A DNA stretch of 64,000 bases, taken from contig OU452231.1 of NCBI GenBank assembly GCA_911728455.2, positions 11,528,078 through 11,592,077 on the forward strand, read 5' to 3'. The notes under the pieces are model-generated. The model worked only from the letters and a program-made list of their open reading frames with translations, did not search any database and had not been told where the DNA came from. Position 1 is the stretch's first letter. Each line of letters opens with the position of its first letter. The translations under genes and the position numbers were made by a program. Shown here piece after piece: positions 13,109-26,737 of the stretch. This stretch comes from Marthasterias glacialis. Lineage: Eukaryota; Echinodermata; Asteroidea; Forcipulatida; Asteriidae.

Positions 13109-14082
13109 ATGGGCTTTCCGAAAATACCGTTCTCGGGGCTGCGGGGTAAACAGGGAGGATGCCAGGGACAGCGGAGTGAGGACACCCCGATGATGTCCAG
13201 TGCTTACGGCCATGCTGTGTGTACGTCAACAATAGCCAAGGCCGGTACGTGTGTGCTGGACCGAAGCCAGCAAAAAAAACAGCCGAAATAAGAAGTCGCC
13301 AGAGCCACGGCCAATAACTCCAGAAATAATGAGGCTAGAGAGACAATTCTAGTACCTGCAGGTAGCTGCCATAGTCCTGCATCCAAAAATCTGGTTTTCC
13401 ACGCCAGCCAGGGCCATCTTCCGCCTTGAAAACACCAGGGAGCGGGGCTGCTCCGAATGCGCTTCAAACGCCTGTCTAATGGAACTTTTGTACACGAAGC
13501 TGTAACAGAGTGAAAACAAGACTTAGCAACGGCTCTATCTCCCAAAGTATTGGCGGGAAACTGACAAGTCTGACACAGTTGGAAAGCCCTGGTCATGGGC
13601 TTTCTGAAAATACCGGTCTTGGGGCTGCGGGGTAAACAGGGAGGATGCCAGGGACAGCGGAGTGAGGACACCCCGAGGATGTCCAGTGCATACGGCCATG
13701 CTGTGTGTACGTCAACAATAGCCACGGCCGGTACGTGTGTGTTGGACCGAAGCCAGCAAAAAAAAAACGCCGAAAAAAGAAGTCGCCAGAGCCACGGCCA
13801 ATAACTCCAGAAATAATAGGGCTAGAGAGAAAATTTCTTGTACCTGCAGGTAGCTGCCATAGTCCTGCATCCAAAAATCTGGTTTTCCACGCCAGCCAGG
13901 GCCATCTTCCGCCTTTAAAATACCAGGGAGTGGGGCTGCTCCGAATGCGCTTCAAACGCCTGTCTAATGGAACTTTTGTACACGAAGCTGTAACAGAGTG
14001 AAAACAAGACTTAGCAACGGCTCTATCTACCAAAGTATTGGCGGGAAACTGACAAGTCTGACACAGTTGGAAAGCCCTGGTC
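13109..14082 (+). repeat. Two-monomer member of the GACAATTCTAG family
   Basis: Monomers start at 13109 and 13595. The first has the rare CAGTGCTTACGG and GAGACAATTCTAGTACC. The second is B-type with GTGTTGGACC and AAAATTTC. The same ordered pair occurs at 17003/17489 and 18464/18950, so this is an older dispersed copy 3894 bp upstream of the tandem pair. Confidence 0.8.
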
Positions 14083-15055
14083 ATGGGCTTTCTGAAAATA
14101 CCGGTCTTGGGGCTGAGGGGTAAACAGGGAGGATGCCAGGGACAGTGAGTGAGGACACCCCGAGGATGTCCAGTGCATACGGCCATGCTGTGTGTACGTC
14201 AACAATAGCCACGGCCGGTACGTGTGTGCTCGACCGAAGCCAGCAAAAAAAAAACGCCGAAAAAAGAAGTCGCCAGAGCCACGGCCAATAACTCCAGAAA
14301 TAATAGGGCTAGAGAGAAAATTCTTGTACCTGCAGGTAGCTGCCATAGTCCTGCATCCAAAAATCTGGTTTTCCACGCAGGCCAGGGCCATCTTCCGCCT
14401 TTAAAATACCAGGGAGTGGGGCTGCTCCGAATGCGCTTCAAACGCCTGTCTAATGGAACTTTTGTACACGAAGCTGTAACAGAGTGAAAACAAGACTTAG
14501 CAACGGCTCTATCTCCCAAAGTATTGGCGGGAAACTGACAAGTCTGACACTGTTGGAAAGCCCTGGTCATTGGCTTTCCGAAAATACTGGTCTCGGGGCT
14601 GCGGGGTAAACAGGGAGGATGCCAGGGACAGCGGAGTGAGGACACCCCGAGGATGTCCAGTGCATACGGCCATGCTGTGTGTACGTCAACAATAGCCAAG
14701 GCCGGTACGTGTGTGCTGGACCGAAGCCAGCAATAAAAACCAGCCGAAATAAGAAGTCGCCAGAGCCACGGCCAATAACTCCAGAAATAATAGGGCTAGA
14801 GAGAAATTTCTTGTACCTGCAGGTAGCTGCCATAGTCCTGCATCCAAAAATCTGGTTTTCCACGCCAGCCAGGGCCATCTTCCGCCTTGAAAATACCAGG
14901 GAGCGGGGCTGCTCCGAATGCGCTTCAAACGCCTGTCTGATGGAACTTTTGTACACGAAGCTGTAACAGAGTGAAAACAAGACTTAGCAACGACTCTATC
15001 TCCCAAAGTATTGGCGGGAAACTGACAAGTCTGACACAGTTGGAAAGCCCTGGTC
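14083..15055 (+). repeat. Two-monomer tandem duplication, copy 1
   Basis: Monomers start at 14083 (B) and 14569 (A). Variants shared with copy 2 are GTGCTCGACC (about 14227/15201), CACGCAGGCC (14375/15349), CATTGGCTTTCC (14569/15543), ATACTGGTCTC and GCAATAAAAACC. This copy has a small deletion, GACAGTGAGTG for GACAGCGGAGTG near 14143. Confidence 0.85.
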
Positions 15056-16029
15056 ATGGGCTTTCTGATAATACCGGTCTTGGGGCTGAGGGGTAAACAG
15101 GGAGGATGCCAGGGACAGCGGAGTGAGGACACCCCGAGGATGTCCAGTGCATACGGCCATGCTGTGTGTACGTCAACAATAGCCACGGCCGGTACGTGTG
15201 TGCTCGACCGAAGCCAGCAAAAAAAAAACGCCGAAAAAAGAAGTCGCCAGAGCCACGGCCAATAACTCCAGAAATAATAGGGCTAGAGAGAAAATTCTTG
15301 TACCTGCAGGTAGCTGCCATAGTCCTGCATCCAAAAATCTGGTTTTCCACGCAGGCCAGGGCCATCTTCCGCCTTTAAAATACCAGGGAGTGGGGCTGCT
15401 CCGAATGCGCTTCAAACGCCTGTCTAATGGAACTTTTGTACACGAAGCTGTAACAGAGTGAAAACAAGACTTAGCAACGGCTCTATCTCCCAAAGTATTG
15501 GCGGGAAACTGACAAGTCTGACACTGTTGGAAAGCCCTGGTCATTGGCTTTCCGAAAATACTGGTCTCGGGGCTGCGGGGTAAACAGGGAGGATGCCAGG
15601 GACAGCGGAGTGAGGACACCCCGAGGATGTCCAGTGCATACGGCCATGCTGTGTGTATGTCAACAATAGCCAAGGCCGGTACGTGTGTGCTGGACCGAAG
15701 CCAGCAATAAAAACCAGCCGAAATAAGAAGTCGCCAGAGCCACGGCCAATAACTCCAGAAATAATAGGGCTAGAGAGAAATTTCTTGTACCTGCAGGTAG
15801 CTGCCATAGTCCTGCATCCAAAAATCTGGTTTTCCACGCCAGCCAGGGCCATCTTCCGCCTTGAAAATACCAGGGAGCGGGGCTGCTCCGAATGCGCTTC
15901 AAACGCCTGTCTAATGGAACTTTTGTACACGAAGCTGTAACAGAGTGAAAACAAGACTTAGCAACGGCTCTATCTCCCAAAGTATTGGCGGGAAACTGAC
16001 AAGTCTGACACTGTTGGAAAGCCCTGGTC
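15056..16029 (+). repeat. Two-monomer tandem duplication, copy 2
   Basis: Monomers start at 15056 and 15543, and repeat the 14083-15055 pair at 973-974 bp. Private differences are CTGATAATACC at the start and GTGTATGTCAAC near 15654. The copies are otherwise almost the same by eye. Confidence 0.85.
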
Positions 16030-17002
16030 ATGGGCTTTCCGAAAATACCGGTCTCGGGGCTGCGGGGTAAACACGGAGGATGCCAGGGACAGCGGAGTGA
16101 GGACACCCCGAGGATGTCCAGTGCATACGGCCATGCTGTGTGTACGTCAACAATAGCCAAGGCCGGTACGTGTGTGCTGGACCGAAGCCAGCAAAAAAAA
16201 CCAGCCGAAATAAGAAGTCGCCAGAGCCACGGCCAATAACTCCAGAAATAATAGGGCTAGAGAGAAATTTCTTGTACCTGCAGGTAGCTGCCATCGTCCT
16301 GCATCCAAAAATCTGGTTTTCAGCGCCAGCCAGGGCCATCTTCCGCCTTGAAAATACCAGGGAGTGGGGCTGCTCCATATGCGCTTCAAACGCCTGTCTA
16401 ATGGAACTTTTGTACACGAAGCTGTAACAGAGTGAAAACAAGACTTAGCAACGGCTCTATCTCCCAAAGTATTGGCGGGAAACTGACAAGTCTGACACTG
16501 TTGGAAAGCCCTGGTCATGGGCTTTCCGAAAATACTGGTCTCGGGGCTGCGGGGTAAACAGGGAGGATGCCAGGGACAGCGGAGTGAGGACACCCCGAGG
16601 ATGTCCAGTGCATACGGCCATGCTGTGTGTACGTCAACAATAGCCAAGGCCGGTACGTGTGTGCTGGACCGAAGCCAGCAAAAAAAACCAGCCGAAATAA
16701 GAAGTCGCCAGAGCCACGGCCAATAACTCCAGAAATAATAGGGCTAGAGAGAAATTTCTTGTACCTGCAGGTAGCTGCCATCGTCCTGGTCCAAAAATCT
16801 GGTTTTCAGCGCCAGCCAGGGCCATCTTCCGCCTTGAAAATACCAGGGAGTGGGGCTGCTCCATATGCGCTTCAAACGCCTGTCCAATGGAACTTTTGTA
16901 CACGAAGCTGTAACAGAGTGAAAACAAGACTTAGCAACGGCTCTATCTACCAAAGTATTGGCGGGAAACTGACAAGTCTGACACTGTTGGAAAGCCCTGG
17001 TC
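16030..17002 (+). repeat. Two adjacent near-identical C-like monomers
   Basis: Monomers starting at 16030 and 16517 share TTTTCAGCGCC, CCATCGTCC and CTCCATATGC. They are the first C-subfamily signals in the window. The second has CCTGGTCC in place of CCTGCATCC (16787-16794). The pattern is a single-monomer tandem duplication. Confidence 0.8.
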
Positions 17003-18463
17003 ATGGGCTTTCCGAAAATACCGGTCTCGGGGCTGCGGGGTAAACAGGGAGGATGCAAGGGACAGCGGAGTGAGGACACCCCGATGATGTCCAGTGCTTA
17101 CGGCCATGCTGTGTGTACGTCAACAATAGCCAAGGCCGGTACGTGTGTGCTGGACCGAAGCCAGCAAAAAAAACAGCCGAAATAAGAAGTCGCCAGAGCC
17201 ACGGCCAATAACTCCAGAAATAATGGTGCTAGAGAGACAATTCTAGTACCTGCAGGTAGCTGCCATAGTCCTGCATCCAAAAATCTGGTTTTCCACGCCA
17301 GCCAGGGCCATCTTCCGCCTTGAAAACACCAGGGAGCGGGGCTGCTCCGAATGCGCTTCAAACGCCTGTCTAATGGAACTTTTGTACACGAAGCTGTAAC
17401 AGAGTGAAAACAAGACTTAGCAACGGCTCTATCTCCCAAAGTATTTGCGGGAAACTGACAAGTCTGAAACAGTTGGAAAGCCCTGGTCATGGGCTTTCTG
17501 AAAATACCGGTCTTGGGGCTGCGGGGTAAACAGGGAGGATGCCAGGGACAGCGGAGTGAGGACACCCCGAGGATGTCCAGTGCATACGGCCATGCTGTGT
17601 GTACGTCAACAATAGCCACGGCCGGTACGTGTGTGTTGGACCGAAGCCAGCAAAAAAAAAACGCCGAAAAAAGAAGTCGCCAGAGCCACGGCCAATAACT
17701 CCAGAAATAATAGGGCTAGAGAGAAAATTTCTTGTACCTGCAGGTAGCTGCCATAGTCCTGCATCCAAAAATCTGGTTTTCCACGCCAGCCAGGGCCATC
17801 TTCCGCCTTTAAAATACCAGGGAGTGGGGCTGCTCCGAATGCGCTTCAAACGCCTGTCTAATGGAACTTTTGTACACGAAGCTGTAACAGAGTGAAAACA
17901 AGACTTAGCAACGGCTCTATCTACCAAAGTATTGGCGGGAAACTGACAAGTCTGACACTGTTGGAAAGCCCTGGTCATGGGCTTTCCGAAAATACCGGTC
18001 TCGGGGCTGCGGGGTAAATAGGGAGGATGCCAAAGACAGCGGAGTGAGGACACCCCGATGATGTCCAGTGCATACCGCCATGCTGTGTGTACGTCAACAA
18101 TAGCCAAGGCCGGTACGTGTGTGCTGCACCGAAGCCAGCAAAAAAAAACAGCCGAAATAAGAAGTCGCCAGAGCCACGGCCAATAACTCCAGAAATAATA
18201 GGGCTAGAGAGAAATTTCTTGTACCTGCAGGTAGCTGCCATAGTCCTGCATCAAAAAATCTGGTTTTCCACGCCAGCCAGGGCCATCTTCCGCCTTGAAA
18301 ATACCAGGGAGCGGGGCTGCTCCGAATGCGCTTCAAACGCCTGTCTAATGGAACTTTTGTACACGAAGCTGTAACAGAGTGAAAACAAGACTTAGCAACG
18401 GCTCTATCTCCCAAAGTATTGGCGGGAAACTGACAAGTCTGACACTGTTGGAAAGCCCTGGTC
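17003..18463 (+). repeat. Three-monomer block, copy 1 (1461 bp)
   Basis: Monomers start at 17003, 17489 and 17977. The first carries CAGTGCTTACGG and GACAATTCTAG, the second GTGTTGGACC, the third GGTAAATAGGG and CATACCGCC. Homology to copy 2 is strong up to about 18078. After that the back half of the third monomer belongs to a different type (GTGCTGCACC, as in the monomer at 20412), so one copy has been partly replaced. Confidence 0.8.
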
Positions 18464-19924
18464 ATGGGCTTTCCGAAAATACCGGTCTCGGGGCTGCGGG
18501 GTAAACAGGGAGGATGCCAGGGACAGCGGAGTGAGGACACCCCGATGATGTCCAGTGCTTACGGCCATGCTGTGTGTACGTCAACAATAGCCAAGGCCGG
18601 TACGTGTGTGCTGGACCGAAGCCAGCAAAAAAAACAGCCGAAATAAGAAGTCGCCAGAGCCACGGCCAATAACTCCAGAAATAATGGGGCTAGAGAGACA
18701 ATTCTAGTACCTGCAGGTAGCTGCCATAGTCCTGCATCCAAAAATCTGGTTTTCCACGCCAGCCAGGGCCATCTTCCGCCTTGAAAACACCAGGGAGCGG
18801 GGCTGCTCCGAATGCGCTTCAAACGCCTGTCTAATGGAACTTTTGTACACGAAGCTGTAACAGAGTGAAAACAAGACTTAGCAACGGCTCTATCTCCCAA
18901 AGTATTTGCGGGAAACTGACAAGTCTGACACAGTTGGAAAGCCCTGGTCATGGGCTTTCTGAAAATACCGGTCTTGGGGCTGCGGGGTAAACAGGGAGGA
19001 TGCCAGGGACAGCGGAGTGAGGACACCCCGAGGATGTCCAGTGCATACGGCCATGCTGTGTGTACGTCAACAATAGCCACGGCCGGTACGTGTGTGTTGG
19101 ACCGAAGCCAGCAAAAAAAAAACGCCGAAAAAAGAAGTCGCCAGAGCCACGGCCAATAACTCCAGAAATAATAGGGCTAGAGAGAAAATTTCTTGTACCT
19201 GCAGGTAGCTGCCATAGTCCTGCATCCAAAAATCTGGTTTTCCACGCCAGCCAGGGCCATCTTCCGCCTTTAAAATACCAGGGAGTGGGGCTGCTCCGAA
19301 TGCGCTTCAAACGCCTGTCTAATGGAACTTTTGTACACGAAGCTGTAACAGAGTGAAAACAAGACTTAGCAACGGCTCTATCTACCAAAGTATTGGCGGG
19401 AAACTGACAAGTCTGACACTGTTGGAAAGCCCTGGTCATGGGCTTTCCGAAAATACCGGTCTCGGGGCTGCGGGGTAAATAGGGAGGATGCCAGGGACAG
19501 CGGAGTGAGGACACCCCGATGATGTCCAGTGCATACCGCCATGCTGTGTGTACGTCAACAATAGCCAAGGCCGGTACGTGTGTGCTGGACCGAAGCCAGC
19601 AAAAAAAACCAGCCGAAATAAGAAGTCGCCAGAGCCACGGCCAATAACTCCAGAAATAATGGGGCTAGAGAGAAATTTCTTGTACCTGCAGGTAGCTGCC
19701 ATAGTCCTGCATCCAAAAATCTGGTTTTCCACGCAAGCCAGGGCCATCTTCCGCCTTGAAAATACCAGGGAGCGGGGCTGCTCCGAATGCGCTTCAAACG
19801 CCTGTCTAATGGAACTTTTGTACACGAAGCTGTAACAGAGTGAAAACAAGACTGAGCAACGGCTCTATCTCCCAAAGTATTGGCGGGAAACTGACAAGTC
19901 TGACACAGTTGGAAAGCCCTGGTC
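18464..19924 (+). repeat. Three-monomer block, copy 2 (1461 bp)
   Basis: Monomers start at 18464, 18950 and 19438, and repeat 17003-18463 at exactly 1461 bp. The third monomer keeps GGTAAATAGGG and CATACCGCC, then has GTGCTGGACC and CACGCAAGCC in its back half, unlike copy 1. Confidence 0.8.
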
Positions 19925-21872
19925 ATGGGCTTTCTGAAAATACCGGTCTTGGGGCTGAGGGGTAAACAGGGAGGATGCCAGGGACAGCGGAGTGAGGACA
20001 CCCCGAGGATGTCCAGTGCTTACGGCCATGCTGTGTGTACGTCAACAATAGCCAAGGCCGGTACGTGTGTGCTGGACCGAAGCCAGCAAAAAAAACCAGC
20101 CGAAATAAGAAGTCGCCAGAGCCACGGCCAATAACTCCAGAAATAATAGGGCTAGAGAGAAATTTCTTGTACCTGCAGGTAGCTGCCATAGTCCTGCATC
20201 CAAAAATCTGGTTTTCAGCGCCAGCCAGGGCCATCTTCCGCCTTGAAAATACCAGGGAGTGGGGCTGCTCCATATGCGCTTCAAACGCCTGTCTAATGGA
20301 ACTTTTGTACACGAAGCTGTAACAGAGTGAAAACAAGACTTAGCAACGGCTCTCTCTACCAAATTATTGGCGGGAAACTGACAAGTCTGACACTGTTGGA
20401 AAGCCCTGGTCATGGGCTTTCCGAAAATACCGGTCTCGGGGCTGCAGGGTAAACAGGGAGGATGCCAGGGACAGCGGAGTGAGGACACCCCGAGGATGTC
20501 CAGTGCATACGGCCATGCTGTGTGTACGTCAACAATAGCCAAGGCCGGTACGTGTGTGCTGCACCGAAGCCAGCAAAAAAAACCAGCCGAAATAAGAAGT
20601 CGCCAGAGCCACGGCCAATAACTCCAGAAAAAATGGGGCTAGAGAGAAATTTCTTGTACCTGCAGGTAGCTGCCATAGTCCTGCATCCAAAAATCTTGTT
20701 TTCCACGCCAGCCAGGGCCATCTTCCGCCTTGAAAACACCAAGGAGCGGGGCTGCTCCGAATGCGCTTCAAACGCCTGTCTAATGGAACTTTTGTACACG
20801 AAGCTGTAACAGAGTGAAAACAAGACTTAGCAACGGCTCTATCTCCCAAAGTATTGGCGGGAAACTGACAAGTCTGACACTGTTGGAAAGCCCTGGTCAT
20901 GGGCTTTCCGAAAATACCGGTTTCGGGGCTGCGGGGTAAACAGGGAGGATGCCAGGGACAGCGGAGTGAGGACACCCCGAGGATGTCCAGTGCATACGGC
21001 CATGCTGTGTGTACGTCAACAATAGCCAAGGCCGGTACGTGTGTGCTGGACCGAAGCCAGCAAAAAAAACCAGCCGAAATAAGAAGTCGCCAGAGCCACG
21101 GCCAATAACTCCAGAAATAATAGGGCTAGAGAGAAATTTCTTGTACCTGCAGGTAGCTGCCATAGTCCTGCATCCAAAAATCTGGTTTTCCACGCCAGCC
21201 AGGGCCATCTTCCGCCTTGAAAATACCAGGGAGCGGGGCTGCTCCGAATGCGCTTCAAACGCCTGTCTAATGGAACTTTTGTACACGAAGCTGTAACAGA
21301 GTGAAAACAAGACTTAGCAACGGCTCTATCTCTCAAAGTATTGGCGGGAAACTGACAAGTCTGACACTATTGGAAAGCCCTGGTCATGGGCTTTCCAAAA
21401 ATACCGGTCTCGGGGCTGCGGGATAAACAGGGAGGATGCCAAAGACAGCGGAGTGAGGACACCCCGAGGATGTCCAGTGCATACGGCCAAGCTGTGTGTA
21501 CGTCAACAATAGCCAAGGCCGGTACGTGTGTGCTGGACCGAAGCCAGCAAAAAAAAAACGCCGAAATAAGAAGTCGCCAGAGCCACGGCCAATAACTCCA
21601 GAAATAATGGGGCTAGAGAGAAATTTCTTGTACCTGCAGGTAGCTGCCATAGTCCTGCATCCAAAAATCTGGTTTTCCACGCCAGCCAGGGCCATCTTCC
21701 GCCTTGAAAATACCAGGGAGCGGGGCTGCTCCGAATGTCCTTCAAACGCCTGTCTAATGGAACTTTTGTACACGAAGCTGTAACAGAGTGAAAACAAGAC
21801 TTAGCAACGGCTCTATCTCCCAAAGTATTGGCGGGAAACTGACAAGTCTGACAAAGTTGGAAAGCCCTGGTC
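19925..21872 (+). repeat. Four monomers, including the C-to-'a' pair
   Basis: Starts are 19925, 20412, 20899 and 21386. 19925 is C-like (CAGCGCC, CTCTCTCTACC). 20412 is the distinctive 'a' type (GCTGCAGGGTAAAC, CCAGAAAAAATGGGG, ACACCAAGGAG). This ordered pair recurs at 27225/27712, 38433/38920 and 47677/48163, marking an inherited higher-order arrangement. 21386 has GATGCCAAAGACAG and CGAATGTCCTTC. Confidence 0.8.
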
Positions 21873-24800
21873 ATGGGCTTTCTGAAAATACCGGTCTTGG
21901 GGCTGAGGGGTAAACAGGGAGGATGCCAGGGACAGCGGAGTGAGGACACCCCGAGGATGTCCAGTGCATACGGCCATGCTGTGTGTACGTCAACAATAGC
22001 CACGGCCGGTACGTGTGTGCTGGACCGAAGCCAGCAAAAAAAACGCCGAAATAAGAAGTCGCCGGAGCCACGGCCAATAACTCCAGAAATAATGGGGCTA
22101 GAGAGAAATTTCTTGTACCTGCAGGTAGCTGCCATAGTCCTGCATCCAAAAATCTGGTTTTCCACGCCAGCCAGGGCCATCTTCTGCCTTGAAAACACCA
22201 GGGAGCGGGGCTGCTCCGAATGCGCTTCAAACGCCTGTCTAATGGAACATTTGTACAAGAAGCTGTAACAGAGTGAAAACAAGACTTAGCAACGGCTCTA
22301 TCTCCCAAAGTATTGGCGGGAAACTGACAAGTCTGACACTGTTGGAAAGCCCTGGTCATGGGCTTTCCGAAAATACCGGTCTTGGGGCTGCGGGGTAAAC
22401 AGGGAGGATGCCAGGGACAGCGGAGTGAGGACACCCCGAGGATGTCCAGTGCATACGGCCATGCTGTGTGTACGTCAACAATAGCCAAGGCCGGTACGTG
22501 TGTGCTGGACCGAAGCCAGCAAAAAAAAACAGCCGAAATAAGAAGTCGCCAGAGCCACGGCCAATAACTCCAGAAATAATGGGGCTAGAGAGAAATTTCT
22601 TGTACCTGCAGGTAGCTGCCATAGTCCTGCATCCAAAAATCTGGTTTTCCACGCAAGCCAGGGCCATCTTCCGCCTTGAAAATACCAGGGAGCGGGGCTG
22701 CTCCGAATGCGCTTCAAACGCCTGTCTAATGGAACTTTTGTACACGAAGCTGTAACAGAGTGAAAACAAGACTTAGCAACGGCTCTATCTCCCAAAGTAT
22801 TGGCGGGAAACTGACAAGTCTGACACAGTTGGAAAGCCCTGGTCATGGGCTTTCCGAAAATACCGGTCTTGGGGCTGAGGGGTAAACAGGGAGGATGCCA
22901 GGGACAGCGGAGTGAGGACACCCCGAGGATGTCCAGTGCATACGGCCATGCTGTGTGTACGTCAACAATAGCCACGGCCGGTACGTGTGTGTTGGACCGA
23001 AGCCAGCAAAAAAAAAACGCCGACAAAAGAAGTCGCCAGAGCCACGGCCAATAACTCCAGAAATAATAGGGCTAGAGAGAAAATTCTTGTACCTGCTGGT
23101 AGCTGCCATAGTCCTGCATCCAAAAATCTGGTTTTCCACGCCAGCCAGGGCCATCTTCCGCCTTGAAAATACCAGGGAGTGGGGCTGCTCCGAATGCGCT
23201 TCAAACGCCTGTCTAATGGAACTTTTGTACACGAAGCTGTAACAGAGTGAAAACAAGACTTAGCAACGGCTCTATCTACCAAAGTATTGGCGGGAAACTG
23301 ACAAGTCTGACACTGTTGGAAAGCCCTGGTCATGGGCTTTCCGAAAATACCGGTCTCGGGGCTGCCGGGTAAACAGGGAGGATGCCAGGGACAGCGGAGT
23401 GAGGACACCCCGATGATGTCCAGTGCATACGGCCATGCTGTGTGTACGTCAACAATAGCCAAGGCCGGTACGTGTGTGCTGGACCGAAGCCAGCAAAAAA
23501 AAACGCCGAAATAAGAAGTCGCCAGAGCCACGGCCAATAACTCCAGAAATAATAGGGCTAGAGAGAAATTTCTTGTACCTGCAGGTAGCTGCCATAGTCC
23601 TGCATCCAAAAATCTGGTTTTCCACGCCAGCCAGGGCCATCTTCTGCCTTGAAAACACCAGGGAGCGGGGCTGCTCCGAATGCGCTTCAAACGCCTGTCT
23701 AATGGAACTTTTGTACACGAAGCTGTAACAGAGTGAAAACAAGACTTAGCAACGGCTCTATCTCCCAAAGTATTGGCGGGAAACTGACAAGTCTGACACT
23801 GTTGGAAAGCCCTGGTCATGGGCTTTCCGAAAATACCGGTCTTGGGGCTGCGGGGTAAACAGGGAGGATGCCAGGGACAGCGGATTGAGGACACCCCGAG
23901 GATGTCCAGTGCATACGGCCATGCTGTGTGTACGTCAACAATAGCCAAGGCCGGTACGTGTGTGCTGGACCGAAGCCAGCAAAAAAAAACGCCGAAATAA
24001 GAAGTCGCCAGAGCCACGGCCAATAACTCCAGAAATAATAGGGCTAGAGAGAAATTTCTTGTACCTGCAGGTAGCTGCCATAGTCCTGCATCCAAAAATC
24101 TGGTTTTCCACGCCAGCCAGGGCCATCTTCTGCCTTGAAAACACCAGGGAGCGGGGCTGCTCCGAATGCGCTTCAAACGCCTGTCTAATGGAACATTTGT
24201 ACAAGAAGCTGTAACAGAGTGAAAACAAGACTTAGCAACGGCTCTATCTCCCAAAGTATTGGCGGGAAACTGACAAGTCTGACACTGTTGGAAAGCCCTG
24301 GTCATGGGCTTTCCGAAAATACCGGTCTTGGGGCTGCGGGGTAAACAGGGAGGATGCCAGGGACAGCGGAGTGAGGACACCCCGAGGATGTCCAGTGCAT
24401 ACGGCCATGCTGTGTGTACGTCAACAATAGCCAAGGCCGGTACGTGTGTGCTGGACCGAAGCCAGCAAAAAAAAACAGCCGAAATAAGAAGTCGCCAGAG
24501 CCACGGCCAATAACTCCAGAAATAATGGGGCTAGAGAGAAATTTCTTGTACCTGCAGGTAGCTGCCATAGTCCTGCATCCAAAAATCTGGTTTTCCACGC
24601 AAGCCAGGGCCATTTTCCGCCTTGAAAATACCACGGAGCGGGGCTGCTCCGAATGCGCTTCAAACGCCTGTCTAATGGAACTTTTGTACACGAAGCTGTA
24701 ACAGAGTGAAAACAAGACTTAGCAACGGCTCTATCTCCCAAAGTATTGGCGGGAAACTGACAAGTCTGACACAGTTGGAAAGCCCTGGTCATGGGCTTTC

Positions 24801-26737
24801 TGAAAATACCTGTCTTCGGGCTGAGGGGTAAACAGGGAGGATGCCAGGGACAGCGGAGTGAGGACACCCCGAGGATGTCCAGTGCATACGGCCATGCTGT
24901 GTGTACGTCAACAATAGCCACGGCCGGTACGTGTGTGCTGGACCGAAGCCAGCAAAAACAAAACGCCGAAAAAAGAAGTCGCCAGAGCCACGGCCAATAA
25001 CTCCAGAAATAATAGGGCTAGAGAGAAAATTCTTGTACCTGCAGGTAGCTGCCATAGTCCTGCATCCAAAAATCTGGTTTTCCACGCAAGCCAGGGCCAT
25101 CTTCCGCCTTGAAAATACCAGGGAGTGGGGCTGCTCCGAATGCGCTTCAAACGCCTGTCTAATGGAACTTTTGTACACGAAGCTGTAACAGAGTGAAAAC
25201 AAGACTTAGCAACGGCTCTATCTCCCAAAGTATTGGCGGGAAACTGACAAGTCTGACACAGTTGGAAAGCCCTGGTCATGGGCTTTCTGAAAATACCGGT
25301 CTTGGGGCTGAGGGGTAAACAGGGAGGATGCCAGGGACAGCGGAGTGAGGACACCCCGAGGATGTCCAGTGCATACGGCCATGCTGTGTGTACGTCAACA
25401 ATAGCCACGGCCGGTACGTGTGTGTTGGACCGAAGCCAGCAAAAAAAAAACGCCGACAAAAGAAGTCGCCAGAGCCACGGCCAATAACTCCAGAAATAAT
25501 AGGGCTAGAGAGAAAATTCTTGTACCTGCTGGTAGCTGCCATAGTCCTGCATCCAAAAATCTGGTTTTCCACGCCAGCCAGGGCCATCTTCCGCCTTGAA
25601 AATACCAGGGAGTGGGGCTGCTCCGAATGCGCTTCAAACGCCTGTCTAATGGAACTTTTGTACACGAAGCCTTAACAGAGTGAAAACAAGACTTAGCAAC
25701 GGCTCTATCTACCAAAGTATTGGCGGGAAACTGACAAGTCTGACACTGTTGGAAAGCCCTGGTCATGGGCTTTCCGAAAATACCGGTCTCGGGGCTGCCG
25801 GGTAAACAGGGAGGATGCCAGGGACAGCGGAGTGAGGACACCCCGATGATGTCCAGTGCATACGGCCATGCTGTGTGTACGTCAACAATAGCCAAGGCCG
25901 GTACGTGTGTGCTGGACCGAAGCCAGCAAAAAAAAACGCCGAAATAAGAAGTCGCCAGAGCCACGGCCAATAACTCCAGAAATAATAGGGCTAGAGAGAA
26001 ATTTCTTGTACCTGCAGGTAGCTGCCATAGTCCTGCATCCAAAAATCTGGTTTTCCACGCCAGCCAGGGCCATCTTTTGCCTTGAAAACACCAGGGAGCG
26101 GGGCTGCTCCGAATGCGCTTCAAACGCCTGTCTAATGGAACTTTTGTACACGAAGCTGTAACAGAGTGAAAACAAGACTTAGCAACGGCTCTATCTCCCA
26201 AAGTATTGGCGGGAAACTGACAAGTCTGACACTGTTGGAAAGCCCTGGTCATGGGCTTTCCGAAAATACCGGTCTTGGGGCTGCGGGGTAAACAGGGAGG
26301 ATGCCAGGGACAGCGGAGTGAGGACACCCCGATGATGTCCAGTGCATACGGCCATGCTGTGTGTACGTCAACAATAGCCAAGGCCGGTACGTGTGTGCTG
26401 GACCGAAGCCAGCAAAAAAAAACAGCCGAAATAAGAAGTCGCCAGAGCCACGGCCAATAACTCCAGAAATAATGGGGCTAGAGAGAAATTTCTTGTACCT
26501 GCAGGTAGCTGCCATAGTCCTGCATCCAAAAATCTGGTTTTCCACGCAAGCCAGGGCCATCTTCCGCCTTGAAAATACCAGGGAGCGGGGCTGCTCCGAA
26601 TGCGCTTCAAACGCTTGTCTAATGGAACTTTTGTACACGAAGCTGTAACAGAGTGAAAACAAGACTTAGCAACGGCTCTATCTCCCAAAGTATTGGCGGG
26701 AAACTGACAAGTCTGACACAGTTGGAAAGCCCTGGTC
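21873..26737 (+). repeat. Overlapping four- and five-monomer blocks (p-q-r-s / p-q-u-r-s-q)
   Basis: Starts are 21873, 22358, 22845, 23332 (p q r s), then 23818, 24304, 24791, 25278, 25765 (p q u r s), then 26251 (q-like). p shares CATTTGTACAAGAAGC (about 22248/24194), q CACGCAAGCC, r GCCGACAAAAGAAG with CCTGCTGGTA, s GGGGCTGCCGGG. The second round has one additional B-type monomer, u (24791), between q and r, so offsets are 1946 bp for p and q but 2433 bp for r and s. Confidence 0.82.
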
